Positions 9,906-24,442 of a stretch of 64,000 nucleotides of DNA are shown piece by piece. This DNA comes from Antennarius striatus (taxonomy: Eukaryota > Chordata > Actinopteri > Lophiiformes > Antennariidae). Each line of letters begins with the position of its first letter. Positions within the stretch are counted from its first letter, which is position 1. The notes beneath the pieces are model-generated. The model saw nothing but the letters and a program-made list of their open reading frames with translations, was not told where the DNA came from and searched no databases. Location: contig NC_090785.1 in assembly GCF_040054535.1 (NCBI RefSeq), positions 5,141,501-5,205,500 of the forward strand, written 5' to 3'. Position numbers and translations under genes: made by a program.

Positions 9906-12900
9906 TTTTATCGGAACAGTGTGAATTTCACTCGCAATTTGAGTACCGGCTGTAATACTTTCCTGCTTTTTTATGCCTTTGTTAGATTATATTTAATTTT
10001 TGAAAATAACTTGGTCTTCACAACACAAAACTAGAAGTAATTTTGAATGAAATTAGAATTGAGCATTGTGCCATGGGTTCCCTGATATTTGAATCTCTGC
10101 AGAATGAACTCAAGTGGTTACATTAACCTGTATTCAGAAAAGTGAATATAGTGCCATATTTATATTAATGTCAAAGGAGGTCAGTGTGGCATTTCTGATG
10201 AAAGATTAAATAAATTGAGCTGATGTGATGCTCGTGTGTGATGGCAAAGTGCGAGAATCTTAGGGGTGCAATTGCCACTGTCTGGCATCTGAAAGGGGGA
10301 GGCGAGGGGGGACAGACTTAATGTGTGTCTGCTTCTATTTCCCTCTTAATTTCACACCCTGTTGGGTCAGCCTGTTGACTGACTGCTTATGGTGATACTG
10401 GAGGTCCACCGGCACTGCAGAGTGCTTAGGACTCCTCCTCACTTCTCTATGTAGAACCTTCACTCATTTAATTAGCTGACATAAGGCCCATTCTCACCCA
10501 TCCGTGTGTATTTGTAACCCGACTGCCACATCGGGATGTGTGCACAGCCCACTTATCAGGTTGTAGCGGTTGGGATTCCCATAAGACTCAGTGCACGCTA
10601 CATCTTTGTATGAGATGAGAAAAAAACTGATTGTACATGCACTCTGAAGCCTCTTTGCACCTTTGTGTCCCATGGGTCCTCAGCCTTCAGATCGATATTC
10701 CTTTACTCTGTTCTTTATTCCTTTACTCTTTTTTATCCTGAAGTTTCCAACATTTTTTGATTTTTCACAAAAAGTCAATAGTTGAAAGAAATATTTTGTC
10801 TCAAGGTCCACCCATGTTGGAAAGGGGAATATATAGTTTGAGCAATGATGACAGCAGACAGACTTTAAAAATGAGATGAACTGAAGAAGCTGTGCATTTA
10901 TTAGATGAAAAATTATGAAGAGGTGTATAATAATCTGGTTTTCATATTTTAGGAGGCTGAGATTATATCTATGCATGACCACTCCCAAAATAAAAGTGTG
11001 TAAAATCGTCATCAAAATACTGTCTGTAAAAACAAATAATTGACCACGATAAAAATGCTGCAGAACTCTCGGATACAAATCAAAATTAGACCCTGAAGTG
11101 GTCTGGTTATGAAAGGACACAGATGCAGTTCACACCAAGTTGTGTTACATTTGAAAAAAAACATTTACAAGGTTAGAATGATAAAACAATGGAGACGGAT
11201 ATATTTTTGTTATACAGTATTTATAACATTGCAAAACATGCCTTTCTGCAGGATGATAAACTTTGGTCAAACTGACTTTGGTATGGATAGCTGATTTCTT
11301 CCATTCACAATAAATGGCTTATTTTTACTTAAGGCTACAAATTCTTAATTCTCCTTGAAATGAGAATTCCTCACAATTTTGGAATGCTGGTTCAAACATA
11401 AGTTCCACTTAAGATGGCAAAGCATTTCTTCTTCAATCTGCAAACCAATCTTGTTCAAATCACACCAGAGTTACACAATTCTTGGAAAGAAGATTCAATA
11501 AAACTCCCCAGACAGTAAATAAGGTCTGTCTGCAATGGAACAGCAACATCAAGTGAAAGTGTTCTTTTCTAGGTCACAGGAATGAATAAGGTAAATCACC
11601 AACTTGTAATCTGGTTGCTGTCACCTTGACTAAAAGACCTTATCGGCAGCGACAGCGCCGGAGCCATTTTGTTTGCAGGGTGTAAATAATGTTACATTTG
11701 TTATGAAGCAAGATAAGGTGTTTCAAGAAATTTGAGCCACCTTAACAGATTTTGACAAGTGGCTGATATTCCTGTGAGTCGATTTTGTTTGACAAAGGAC
11801 AATATTGAAAATCAGATACAGGAATACATATGGAAGCTCAGATATCAGTGTAAAGCTGGGCTGAACATTTTACCTAGGATCCAGAGGGGTATCTTCAGGA
11901 TATTGTTATGGATCTGTGAGAAATGTGAGAAATGCCAATGGTGCATTTATTAATACACAGGGTGTTACTTCTTTTTCACACATAATTTACAAGAATGTTA
12001 TTAGCAGAGAATCAGGGAAAGATAAATAATGAAAAGAAGCAGAGTAGATTTCACATCTTTTCAGGTAGAGCTCCCTCTGGCAGTCTACAGTGCAAAGGAG
12101 AGTGTTCATTCTCCACCACACTGTAGACCCCTGGTGTTACAGGTTCTGCAAAGGAAGCTTCAAGCAATATGCTTCTTTAATGACTGATACCGAGATTTGT
12201 TATTCATTGAACTGCATCTCTGGACAAATGGATTTACTACAGTGTCCTGTTAAGAGAGATGAAGGTCATCCTCTATGTCAGATATGCCATTTGAAGTTCG
12301 ATGCAACTGTTCATACGTGGTTTAAACCATTTATAATTCTAGTGATAAAGAAAGATGTAAAAAGGGTGGAATGATTAGAAGGGTAGAGGCAGATGTTTTC
12401 TTTCTTTCTTGGTTTATCACACTCTGCTACAACTTTCTGCTGCTTGGGGGAGAAAAACTCAAGAAACTACTGAGCTCACAGTCCTCTTTGCTTGGGAATG
12501 TGACCCCGGGAATGTGTGAGACCTCACATTGAGAGTGAAGGCATAACATGTTTGGCTTTATACTTCGCAATACTCCATCCTTACATGTATTGTAAATATG
12601 TTCAGCTGTTGCACAGTAGTACATACTGTATTGTATAGAAGAACCATCTAGAAAACCAAGCACTGATCTAGGAGGGATGGAAAATGCATAATGTAGAAGT
12701 CCTGAAATCACATGAATCCACTGCTATTTTCAGGTATATCAGTGAAACAGAAATATCGGTTTAATTTTAGCAATTTTACATTCAGAAAAAAAGAAAAAGA
12801 AAAGTGCATCATGCAGTTGTGCTGTTATTGCATATGACAAAGATTTCCTTTGAAGACTTTATCTTTGCTAATTCAGCAACTCATGGCCCTTAGTTTTATA

Positions 12901-13007
12901 TTTTCATCCATAACTTTCTCTTTTTTCTTCCTCACTTTACCAAAGCAATTTCCTCTGGGAAAAGCTGGCTTGAAACAACATCCTGATCAGTGAAGGAAAA
13001 TTATTTA

Positions 13008-13010
<3 letters not shown>
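9906..13010. other. Intergenic, no gene seen
   Basis: The ORFs here (the longest is 146 codons on the minus strand, 10,680-11,120) are AT-rich and hydrophobic-biased, with no recognisable domain and no splice context. No RNA gene or clear repeat was identified. Confidence 0.45.

Positions 13011-13051
<41 letters not shown>
13011..13051. repeat. (TA)n microsatellite
   Basis: About 20 uninterrupted TA units. Confidence 0.97.
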
Positions 13052-13053
<2 letters not shown>

Positions 13054-13433
13054 CCAAAACAGCTAGAGATAGAGAATGTTTCCTGCAATAGGTCCTAGTG
13101 CTCCTTAACATACTCTGGAGAAGCTGCATTTTTGTTATCTAACGTGATATCTCCATCATATTGTTTCCAAGCTATTACATGTTGGGAAGGGTTGAAGATA
13201 TTTTAGAGTCACTGTTTGTCAGTGATCTTCTTTGGCTGAAAGAAAAATATCTCCACTTATTGCTTATGTGGTATAATGTTCACAAAGACTATTTTAATTG
13301 AGATGTATGGTCAGTAACTTGACCATGTGCAGCTATTAGAAGATAAATTGCATCTCAAGAAGCTTCAGTAAACAAAGTAACCTTTCCAATTTAGGAGCAT
13401 CAGACCTGAAATTCCAGACCTGCCTCAAAATCG

Positions 13434-13577
<144 letters not shown>

Positions 13578-14084
13578 AAATAAGCCTCATCTGGTCAAGG
13601 CAGACACGTTTAAAGATGGTCTCTGTACTGATAAGTGAAGGGATCTTACAGCTGCCACAGTTCAAAAGCAATTTACTCTGAATTTTGTTCATAAAACACA
13701 AGAATGTTTTATTGATCAGTGCCAGATCACCTGTTATCATCACTGATTTGTCTTCACATTCTGACAGAAATACAAAAAACTTATTTGAAATCCTTCGAAA
13801 GCAGATGTGTTTTACGCCATCCTGTCTCGTTGTGTGAATGTGTATTCTACAAACTGTGAACAGACAGCTCAGACACTCAGATTCAGCTTTCACCAAGCTT
13901 GTGAGATATTTTGAGCAACATCTTGACAAGGAATTTTTAGTAAAGTTTTTTTTTTCATATTTCCTTTACGGACTAGGTTAAAACAACCCAAAAAGCAAAG
14001 GCACAAAGAAATGCACCAAGCATGAAGAAACGGTTTGGATCATAACACATCATCAACTTCCTTGTGGTAGCCAACTCCCTTGTG

Positions 14085-14170
14085 GGGCACCCCATTGAGG
14101 AACTTATAAAGGGGACGGTGCCTTTCTCAAGGGCACCTCGGCAGTGCTCAGGCTGTGAACTGGCACCTCC
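14085..14170 (-). mobile_element. Fragment of the tRNA-derived SINE
   Basis: Reversed, this segment reads 'gcactgccgaggtgcccttg' followed by 'aggcaccgtcccctttata'. It matches the body of the SINE at 8,200-8,250. The tRNA-like head and the 3' tail are missing or too diverged to see. Confidence 0.7.
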
Positions 14171-16520
14171 TCTTGGACAGGCCAGCCGAAGACTTAGCGG
14201 ACTTAACTACTTCCGCCAGTGTTGTTTCCAGTGTTGTGTTTAAATTAGTATGTGCTATAATGCATGGTATGCTATATGTTACATGAATACATACTAAAGG
14301 ACCTACACTGCTTGAACATAGATAAGTCTATGCCTCCCCAGTCATAGTACCACCACTGCACAAGATGACTTGACGCTCCACGCGGGATTAAGTCGTTATA
14401 GTCGTTGCACAGTCAATTAACTTCCATTCTCTGGCCCATCATGTCCTTTAAACCACATGAACCTTGTGATAAGGGCATAACACTTTGAGATCTATGGGTT
14501 ATATTAATGGAACGGCTGTCGGACAGAGAAGCTGGAGGTAATGAGGATGAAATAGGCTCCACCTGCTTGAGTTAATGGGGATGGATTGTGTTGAGGTGAT
14601 ATAGAGCAGTATTTTCCGGAGGGGCCACAACCAGGGCAAGGACCTGAGCTGTGACCTATCTGAACTGAAGCTGCTCAAGGAGACTGATGCCTGCTCTCCC
14701 AAACAGGCTATTACACATGTGGCCAGACCAGGGGTTGCCAGGAAAATAAGGACCAGTATTGACTGGTCGAGAGGTTGGGGTAATTAGACTTGACCACTCT
14801 GATGCTCATCCATTATTCCTGGTCCCAGTGCTGCTGATTCGGAATAGTCAAAGCAGGTCCTTGCTCCCACTTAGTCTCACAAAGTATTCTGTATTTGTGT
14901 ATGTGTGAGCCATTATGCAAACCATTTGTAAATACTAATATATTAATAGTTTATGGGCTCATAGAATAGCCCATTGTCCCTTAAGTAACCAGTGTAATTT
15001 GACCAGTGGATTTGTATTTATTTTGGGTTCTTTTTACCTCATGATATTTCAGGGAAATCGTGTTGTTGTTAAATACTGTAAAGATGGATATAAACGACAA
15101 GAAGGGTATTCTAAAAATCCTTCATCTCTGGAACAATCTTAGGGATTCTGAGATGTTCCCAAGGGAAATTAGATAAATAATCTCCCAACGAGGGTCCCAT
15201 TTGGACTTTGCCAGGAAAGGCAAACCCCCAAGGGTAGGTGACCTAGAGGCATCCTGTTCTTGAAGTTCTAAACATTTTCCTTTTTTCCCTTATTTGCTCT
15301 CTGCTGGATGTACAACAAATTGCCCCAGGGTAACACATTCAGATGGTGACCTGGAAGCATCTCAATCAGATGCATGAATCACCTTGACTGGTTTTAAGGA
15401 CTTCACCTTGATGGCTTCTGTGAGTTAATACCTAGCATTCACAACCTTGAGGGAGGACTGGATTGTAGGTCAACTGGTTAAACCTGTTGATGGATTGTTC
15501 TCTCTATAGACAGTTGGCGCAGATTAGAAAGGTAAAGTTCAAGTCCTCAATCCTCAATGATCACTGGAAGAATAAATGATTGGATGAAATGACTTAACGT
15601 TATATCACATACACAAACACATAGATAATGAATATTTCTGGTGACATTGGTAATGGTGATTTTTTTTCCCCTTTGGTCTTCAAATAAATGAAATACAAAC
15701 AAATTCAAACATAAAGACATTTGGGCCAATTTTGGTGATCCTTTTTCTATCCATTCTAGAGCCATCAAAAGGTCAAAAGATGTGTCAAGTAAATTTTTAA
15801 ATCAAATAACATTCAGAACTTACTATATTCCCATTAACTCAGCTGTCTAATTAGATCAAAATCATTAAAAGTTAGCATGTTAACATGCTGATACAAGACT
15901 GTGAGTATGATACATATGACCATACTTCCTCATACTTCCTTACCATGAGCTCCTGAGTGTTAGCTTATTCTAGCACTTACTGTTGGCATGAGCTCAGTCT
16001 AAGTGAGTCACAAGCACATCTACAGACCCACAATCTTGTTATATATGTAACAAATTGACATTGAATCCCATCTCCAGTCTTGGTAGGAGTCTTTAAAGGA
16101 ACCACATGTGGGTGTTTATTCAAACCTAGAAGAGTAAGCAACTCCACATTAGCATTTCTGGGTTGTATTACTGGCCTGAATCGGCCTCAATAGGCTGCTG
16201 GGCTGCTGGTGATTTGAATGTGCCATCTGAGCACAGTTCCTAGCTTAACGACCAACATGTTAGCTCTCAGCTCATTAACGCTCTCTGCTCTCATACAAGT
16301 ACACATCTTTCTGAGACTCCACACCACAGCAGGAGAAATGACTGGGATAAATAAGGAATAATCAAGGATTCGTTCAGGCTGCGAGTTGACCTGAATATGG
16401 GGCTCCTCGCTGTCATCGAGGCTCGGCCGACACACTACTACCATTATAATAAATGGGGAAGTGTGGGGACAGGACTGAGAGAAAGACCTACACTACCATC
16501 ACACTAATGCTTATGGAGAA
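14171..16520. other. Intergenic, no gene seen
   Basis: Mixed sequence with only short chance ORFs. No exon, RNA gene or nameable repeat was found. Confidence 0.45.
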
Positions 16521-16576
16521 CAAGCCTCTGTGTGAACCCAGCCACACTTATGTGGCTGGGTTCACACAGAGGCTTG
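16521..16576. repeat. Perfect hairpin, 26-bp arms, 4-base loop
   Basis: The left arm (16521-16546, starting CAAGCCTCTG) and right arm (16551-16576, ending CAGAGGCTTG) are exact reverse complements separated by CTTA. No flanking target duplication or transposon text is apparent. Confidence 0.95.
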
Positions 16577-17669
16577 CTATAGTGCAACTTCTGCATCTAG
16601 CCACAGTCTATATCTGGAGCAGCATCAGCACAAACACTCTGGATTATAGTTTTTATAAATCTATAAATAAGTGAGTAAGCAGTTGTGGTGTATTGCGGAG
16701 GACTGATTTTTTAAAATACCTCAGCTCCATCAAACATTTGCATTCGGGACTTTGTTTCTGTTCCTGAAACAGAAAGACATCAGGGCAACCAACCAGATGA
16801 AGAAAAAAAAAGGTAGAATTATGTAAGGGAGAGATTAACTAAAATTTTAATATGACCCTACAAACTGCAGCGCACACAAAAAAAATAGTTTCACCTCTGA
16901 AGGGGTAACTGTAAACAATAAGTTCATAGTTTTACAGATAGTCAAATATCAAATGAGTTATTTTGGATATTCCATAAAGTGTCATGTTGTGACTAGCCAC
17001 CAACTGTCTCCTTCTTAGGACAAAAATAATCTAATAGTCCATAGCTTTGTAAATACAGCAAAGCCATGACAAAGATGTCTGCAATAACAATAATATTTCA
17101 TGTACGGGAAATTTGCTTTCTCGTCGGCTTAACTTGTGAGCCACCTCCATTCTTTGTCCATCAATCATCTCATGACCTTCAGCACGGCCCTGTGTCGGCA
17201 GCCCCGGGACACAGGCAGAGTGACTAATGTCGTCTCAGTCGCCTCATCCATGGACCAAAGTCCCCTAGTATCCATCCAGTATTATACAACCCTGGTGTCT
17301 ACAGATTTCTATCACTGCTCCAAGCGTTAATTATTCACACTGCGGAATCACACTCTCAACAGAGAGATAGCCAGACTGCCTGCCCTCTCCCTTTTTTCTG
17401 ATGTTATCTCTCTGGCTGTATGACATTATCTCATCCTTGTTATGGATGAGAAAACAGCTTGACTTGGTTAAAGTTTGGTTTTGGAAGTTCACTTCATGCA
17501 ACAGTTGGCCAGGTGTGTTTAGGGAAGAAGGCAGATTTCGATCAACAATTACCTTCCAAGATATTCAATGTTTCCTCTCCACCTGTGCTTGTAGGATAAT
17601 AGGGTAAGAAGCTCCTTCATGTCCCTCTTAGAGTCACCTGCTAACTGCTACTAGCTTGATGGTGTCAGG
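16577..17669. other. Intergenic, no gene seen
   Basis: Short unsupported ORFs only; no recognisable gene or repeat. Confidence 0.45.
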
Positions 17670-17822
17670 AATTCAGAAAACCCGGAGAGAACTCACACAG
17701 AACGGGAAGAGAACGGAGAGAACATTATAGTACAGAGTCAGCAGAGAAAGGCCTCAGGTGGAATTGAACCAAGCGCCTTCTTGCTGTGAGGTAACAATAC
17801 TACCCACTGTGCCACTTTGCTG
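17670..17822. repeat. Dispersed teleost repeat, copy 2
   Basis: It contains 'cccggagagaactcacac', 'aattgaaccaagcgccttc', 'ttgctgtgaggtaacaatac' and 'tacccactgtgccac', the same ordered phrases as the repeats at 4,564-4,775 and 42,135-42,425. It is degraded. Confidence 0.6.
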
Positions 17823-18959
17823 ACTAACATTCGGTAATTTAACTACAATAGTTCAGCTGAAGTTATAGGGGACTTCTATTATTTTTGCGATCATTTGATG
17901 TAATGTGGTAAATCAAAATATTGAGAAAATGACCTGCCGATGATCCTTTATGAAAGTCTGGGAATCAGCAGCAGTTGCAGGGTGTTTACATAATTAGTCA
18001 ATCTGAATGACAGATTATAATGCTGACGTCCATAAAAGCGACTCATCAAATAGACAAATTATTTCCTGCAGAGTTTGAGGTACCAGTTCTTTGTGGACCA
18101 GTTGAATTATAAAATCACCTATCCCTAACCAGCTGTAGTTGAATGGATGGTTGAAAGCGAATACAAAATTTTCATAGACAATTATAAAATACTTCTTTCA
18201 CAGGAAATTCTAGCACACAGTTACCATCACTTTGTGGTTATTCTATTCTAGAGGGGAGCTTCCTGACACAGACTGTCTCGGCAGCCGTTCAGTGATCTTG
18301 TGCTTAATGTGGTTTATCTTTAAATCATATGCATTCATTCTATGGAGTTCCATGACTTTAACTTCAATCTGGAAATTTCCTTCAGGGTCATCCTCACATT
18401 CATGCACCGCACCCACATTCAACATCTTTATCCCTCTCCCACCCTCCAACCCCCCCAAGCTGGGACTGTGGATCTTATTTCTCAGTGACAGGTCCAGTGC
18501 AGGAGGAGAGGATGGTAGATTTTGTTTTTGGTTGCTTGGAGGAATAGGTGGTGGGGGGCAGGATGAGCTGTCAGATTGACAGGCCTATGGGTCTGTCACT
18601 GGGGGCTAAGGTGTAGAGATGTTCAGGGACTTGGTTTGCAGCTCAAAAGATAAGCATCAGTGAGAATATGAGAGGCTAGATGGTAATCTTCCACAGGAAG
18701 TCAGGCTATACCATTGCAGAAGAAACCACAGGAGAGACACTGACCTTGTGTGCTTGTGCTCAGCTGCATCGCTTTTGAGAAGAGGCCAGACCTCCGACTC
18801 ACTGCACACAGCAAGATCCTCTGATGTGATACTGCTCTGTATGAAACTGGCAAGTCAGGAGCAGAGGCCGTACTAATTAAATCATCCAAACCTATTGAAT
18901 TAACGGAGGTTTTTATGTTTTCTTGTTTTGCTTTTATTACAGCAAGATGACAGAATGAA
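17823..18959. other. Intergenic, no gene seen
   Basis: The longest plus-strand ORF (18,232-18,579, 115 codons) has no domain or splice context. No RNA gene was recognised. Confidence 0.45.
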
Positions 18960-19300
18960 TAACATATTCATGGGAGTGACCCAGATGGATAGGATCAGGA
19001 ATAAGTACATCAGAGGTTAGAGGTTAGACGCTTTGGAGATAAAGTCAGAGAGGCCAGACTGAGATGGTTTGGACATGTCCAGAGGAGAGATAGTGAATAT
19101 ATTGGTAGAAGGATGCTGAGTTTTGAACTGCCAGGCAGGAGGCCTAGAGGAAGACCAAAGAGGAGGTTTATGGATGTAATGAGGGAAGACATGAAGGTAG
19201 TTGGTGTGAGAGAAGAGGATGCAGAAGACAGGGTTAGATGGAGGCAACTGATTCACTGTGGTGACCCCTGAAGGGAAAAGCCGAAAGGAACAGAAAGGGA
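18960..19300 (+). mobile_element. RTE-type LINE C-terminal fragment
   Basis: The plus strand reads MDRIRNKYIRG, then ARLRWFGHVQRRDSEYIGRR, MLSFELPGRRPRGRPKRRFM, DVMREDMKVVGVREEDAEDR and VRWRQLIHCGDP. This is the conserved C-terminal end of fish RTE-like reverse transcriptases, followed by the standard tail. A frameshift or stop separates the first part from the rest. It is 5'-truncated, and its opposite-strand sibling is at 288-400. Confidence 0.75.
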
Positions 19301-20013
<713 letters not shown>

Positions 20014-23000
20014 GAATACATGCAATACTTTAAATCTGGTACATTCAGGCTGGTGAAAAATAATATAAAATTTCATCCATTAGCAACAGGACAGCCATTG
20101 TTCTTGATTGACATTATTGTTGCCGTTCCTTAATCAAAAGCTTCAGACTGCTAGAAATTGTGCTAACATTAGCCAACCATTCTCAGGCTGCATTATTCCT
20201 GGCTGCATGTCATTGTCATTGGGGGTTCTCATTGTGCACTTTAAGACTCAGGCAAACATACCTGTAGGTTAGTTTTACTTGGACTTGCTGTGGAAAGGCA
20301 GTGGAGAGCCGCATTTAGTGCCCCCTGAGTAATGCAATTTATTCAAAGCCATTATAAATGTCACACTGAACCTGACATGGAGAGATTTGAAAAAAGTAAA
20401 CACTGCTTGTGAGCCTTATACAAGAAAAAGTGGGGGTACACTGAACAATGTAATGCAGGGGGGCTAGAAGGCTGGACCAATGAGTACCAGCCCACTGGTA
20501 GTTGGCAGTTGCCATATTCATTCACAATTATAGTTGTGTGATGAAAAGTTTATCTCCAATTAAAGTAATAACAAATTGTTACTTTGCAATTTAATAAGAA
20601 TGGAAATTCTGATGGAAGTAAAATTAATCACAAGTTTTAATTGATCGGTTTTTCTTTAACTGTTTAATCATTGGTCGTAATGTTAATACATGCTTTTCAA
20701 GTTGAAAGTATTCTTAAGTAAATATAATCAGTGTTACTGCTGCATCTATTAGCATTTAGACTTTAAAAAGCAAACATTACACCAAAATATGTGTATGAAT
20801 AATGTAATATCACTTTGAAGTGATAAGATGATAATGAACTCATGAAAAAAAATGAATAAATGACACTTTGTTCCTTTTGAATGAAATGAAATCTCGCAAT
20901 GTTCCTGTTGAAAATACAAACACCTGTAGCAATGGTAGATTGATTTGGTTTTCAGATGTACTCCAGGTTACACATTTAAATCAAGCATTGCAAATGGCAA
21001 ATTGTTACTACGGCATAGTGAGTGGTAATATAGGGAAATACGAACTTCTTTATTGAACCAAAATTAGTGAAGTATTTTCTGTAGAATGTTTTGTGCAGAT
21101 TCTGACTTGAGCACTGATGCATTAAAAGGAGCCCTCCGACCATCGATTTACAGTCCAAAGTAACACTGAAGACTTCAAGTTAGAGGAAAGTTATCAACCA
21201 CACAGGAAATCATTTTAAGACACCTCAGCTCTGACAAGTAGTATCAAAGCCCAGGTATTTCTGTATGTCTATGGGAGGGAGAGAAAACTGCAGACTGTCT
21301 GTGTCTGCAACCGGATGAACAGAAACTGCTGGACACCCGCTGATGTAGGTGTGTTTTTAGACATCTGAAAAGGTAAGAAATCACTGAACTGTTCAACTTC
21401 AACCTGCTGCTGAGAACACAGAAAAGGCTGCTGTAAAAATAGCTGCAAATGACAGTAATGCATATAGAACGAACACAATAATAATCCAAACAGTATTTTC
21501 AGCTTGAGGTAAGAATCAGTTTTTGAGTGATGTGACATTCTCTTCTTTTATATGCAATGGGGCCTATAAATTAGGGGGGGGGCACATTTAGGAAAAATAC
21601 AATGAATTTATATCATTCTGGAACATAAACAATTTTGACTTGGTGGTATTTTACACTTATTCAATTGTCCTGCATTTCCTAGTATGTTGTAAGTATTAAT
21701 ATTAAGTGTAAATTACAGTTTAAATTTAAATATAAAAAACAATTTAATAAAGGATGGACAAAAACAGTCAGTTTGGTACATGATTTTCAAAGAACTATAA
21801 ATTATTGCAGAGGACTGATTAAACATATACTGTAATTATAAAGTTTATCTATCATTACTACCAACAAAAAATCAACAATAATGAAAGATATTTTAGGACA
21901 AAAACATAAATAGTATTTTTTGGTGTTGACCACTGTTAATATTGTTTCTCTATTTAGACTGTGGATTCTCACTCTGTGCACTTGATTTTTTTTTTTTTTT
22001 TTTGATGCAAGCCCAGGTCACAAATCCTCAAGCAGTTTGGGCATAAATCCTTTGCTGTCAGTTTTCAAGGGGCTGAAGTTTATTTTCCGCACAAACTGCT
22101 CAAACTCAGCTAGCTCAAAATATCTAATCTGCCTCCATTCCATATGCCTCATCCGACAATGTTCCCTATGGCCCAGTAAGCTCTGAAAAGTAAATAGACA
22201 GCCCGGTACAGTGTTTACCTACAGTGCCAAATTCAGTGCTGAGTTGTATTCCCCTTTATGGGACTGTCAGTAGCTGCAATGTCTCTTGGCAATTCATGGG
22301 CTTAAATGTCCCAACTTCTATTTTGGTTGGTTGTTTTTCGTGCTTCCTGGATATTTTTCCTTGAAGCCAAAGGAATTCTGCAGGACAAAATAGTCAAAGA
22401 GTGATTGATGGGCCCTGATCCTGCGTTTCCCACATTTTGCATGTAACCCATCAAAAACACATATGTAACTCATCAAATTTGATTTTTTTGTTAATTTTTA
22501 AAAGGCTGGCACTTCATCCGCATCAACCAAAACTAACAGGACACATGAGGAATCCTAGAATTTAAAATTAACCAAATACCTTCACACAATTCATTTTCAA
22601 AATAGTAGAAATATGCAGCATAATTGTAAATATTGTATTACAGTGTATATTTAGTGCACTGCATAGCTCTAACGACAACATTAATTTGCCGGCTGCATGT
22701 TGAAAAGGCAGTGGGACTCAGTAAGCACTAACATAGAAAGACATCACTTTCATGCACATGCAACCACCTATGAAAAAAAAGACAAATGGATGTCATTTTC
22801 GATCAAGACGCCATAAATGCATTTTAATTGTCACCTTAAGCTTTTAAGCGTTGAAAAGTAAGGCTGTGGATGTAAAAGCAAAAACTGCAGTGGACAGAAA
22901 AGATTTATTTTTATTTTATTTATTTTTTCAAACATGTCATTACAACAGACTTTTCCTCCTTCATCTCATTTGCAACATCAGCAACATCCAAAAAAAAAAC

Positions 23001-23389
23001 AAAAAACGGGCTGAAAGGTAGAAGCCATTTAGCTTGAGTGGTTCCCGTCCTCAGAATCAATGAAACACCTCTCATCACAATATAGTTTAAGCCAATTCAA
23101 ACAAACAATTTTGACAATCTTTGTGGCACATTGTTGTTTCACACTGTCCATTCACTCCCAATAGGCGTACTTATGCGTCTGCACACGTTTTCATCAGTTC
23201 CTTGAATGAACATAAGTTGTACTTTAGTGTCCTTTAGCAGCTCCGATGTGACTCAGAGCAGGGTCACATTGACATTCTTCAAGGAACAGCAAGTTTTGTC
23301 AATATTATAATGGTCAAAATAAGAAGTTGACCTCACCAGTGTTCTTACGGTTTCTGTACAACAATGTTATGACCATATTAAGAGTTAAC
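20014..23389. other. Intergenic, no gene seen
   Basis: AT-rich sequence with a T-tract of about 19 near 21,987-22,006 and only short ORFs. I found no splice-supported exon, RNA gene or nameable transposon. Confidence 0.45.
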
Positions 23390-23990
23390 CAACATTTCCG
23401 TCCGAACTGTAACCTTGTGATGTCAATTCTTCATACACTTTTTGAAAAGCAAATAGGGTTGCTAGACTCCTAGCTTCCTTGCCCAAATTGTTCCATAGTT
23501 ACACACCAGCGAAAGAAGTAGAGAATGCTTTTAATGTAGTTCTTGCTTTCTTCTGTAAAAATGCTGTGTTTCCTCTCAATTGATAGGCGGACTCACAAGT
23601 CTGGAAGTTTAGTAGTAAATTTTGTGGTAACCATTTGTTGGCCGCCTTGTACATGAGCTGAGTAGTTCTATAGCTTGTGAGATCATGAAACTCAAGTAAT
23701 TTGGATGTGATGAATAATTGATTTGCGAGTGCTCTATAACTGGCATTGTGAAGAATTCTTACGTTTTTTTTCTGGAGTAAGAATAGAGACTGTAAACCGC
23801 TTTTATGTGTTTCCCCACACCTAAGCACAGAGGTTCCAATAGGGCAGGACTAATGCACAATAAATTATGTAAAGCGCCTTCTGATTTAGCCGTTTCTGGG
23901 TTTTCCATAGTATGTACACTCTTCTGGCCAGTTTCTTTTGCAGTTGTCTTACATGTGGCTTCCAGGTTAGCATGTCATTTTATTGACTTG
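23390..23990 (-). mobile_element. LINE reverse-transcriptase C-terminal fragment
   Basis: On the minus strand the text reads LYIIYCALVLPYWNLCA, then VWGNTHKSGLQSLFLLQKKN, VRILHNASYRALANQLFI and LLEFHDLTSYRTTQLMYKA, and after a stop LWNNLGKEARSLATLFAFQK. This order (LQKK-VRI, L-F-DL, QLMYKA, LWN-L) is typical of the C-terminal part of L2/CR1/jockey-type LINE ORF2 proteins in fish. At least two stops break the frame, and no endonuclease is present. The clade is uncertain. Confidence 0.65.
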
Positions 23991-24442
23991 TGAAACAAAC
24001 ATTGCCTTTGTAAAATTAACAATTGTACTGAGACAAAACTAGGAAAAGAACTAGGAAAAGAACTGCAGGAAAACACTCCTTTTACAGTGGTATATGTGCT
24101 GTATGTTCTTCACCTTTGGTATATATTTGATCTATAAGTCCTGTTTTATGTTCACTGCTACTGCTAGTCGGCGGTGTTTTTTGAATTTTTACTTTTATTT
24201 CTTATTTAAACTGGAATAAAGTATCAAAGATTTTAGAAACTCAAACAGACATACAAATACAATTTAATAGATAAAGTTGTAATAGCAAAACGGCTTCTTT
24301 GTATCCAAAGTAGTACAATCAGAAGTACAGTATATGAACATGAATAGAGAGTGATAATAAAATCTAATCCAATTCACCTTGGATTTATGTCTATATCAAA
24401 GTAAAACGTATACCCGGTAAAATAAAAATTTGGATAAAAACA

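Noticed and set aside
10680-11120. 146-codon minus-strand ORF
   Set aside because: AT-driven hydrophobic text without domain, splice signals or known relatives.
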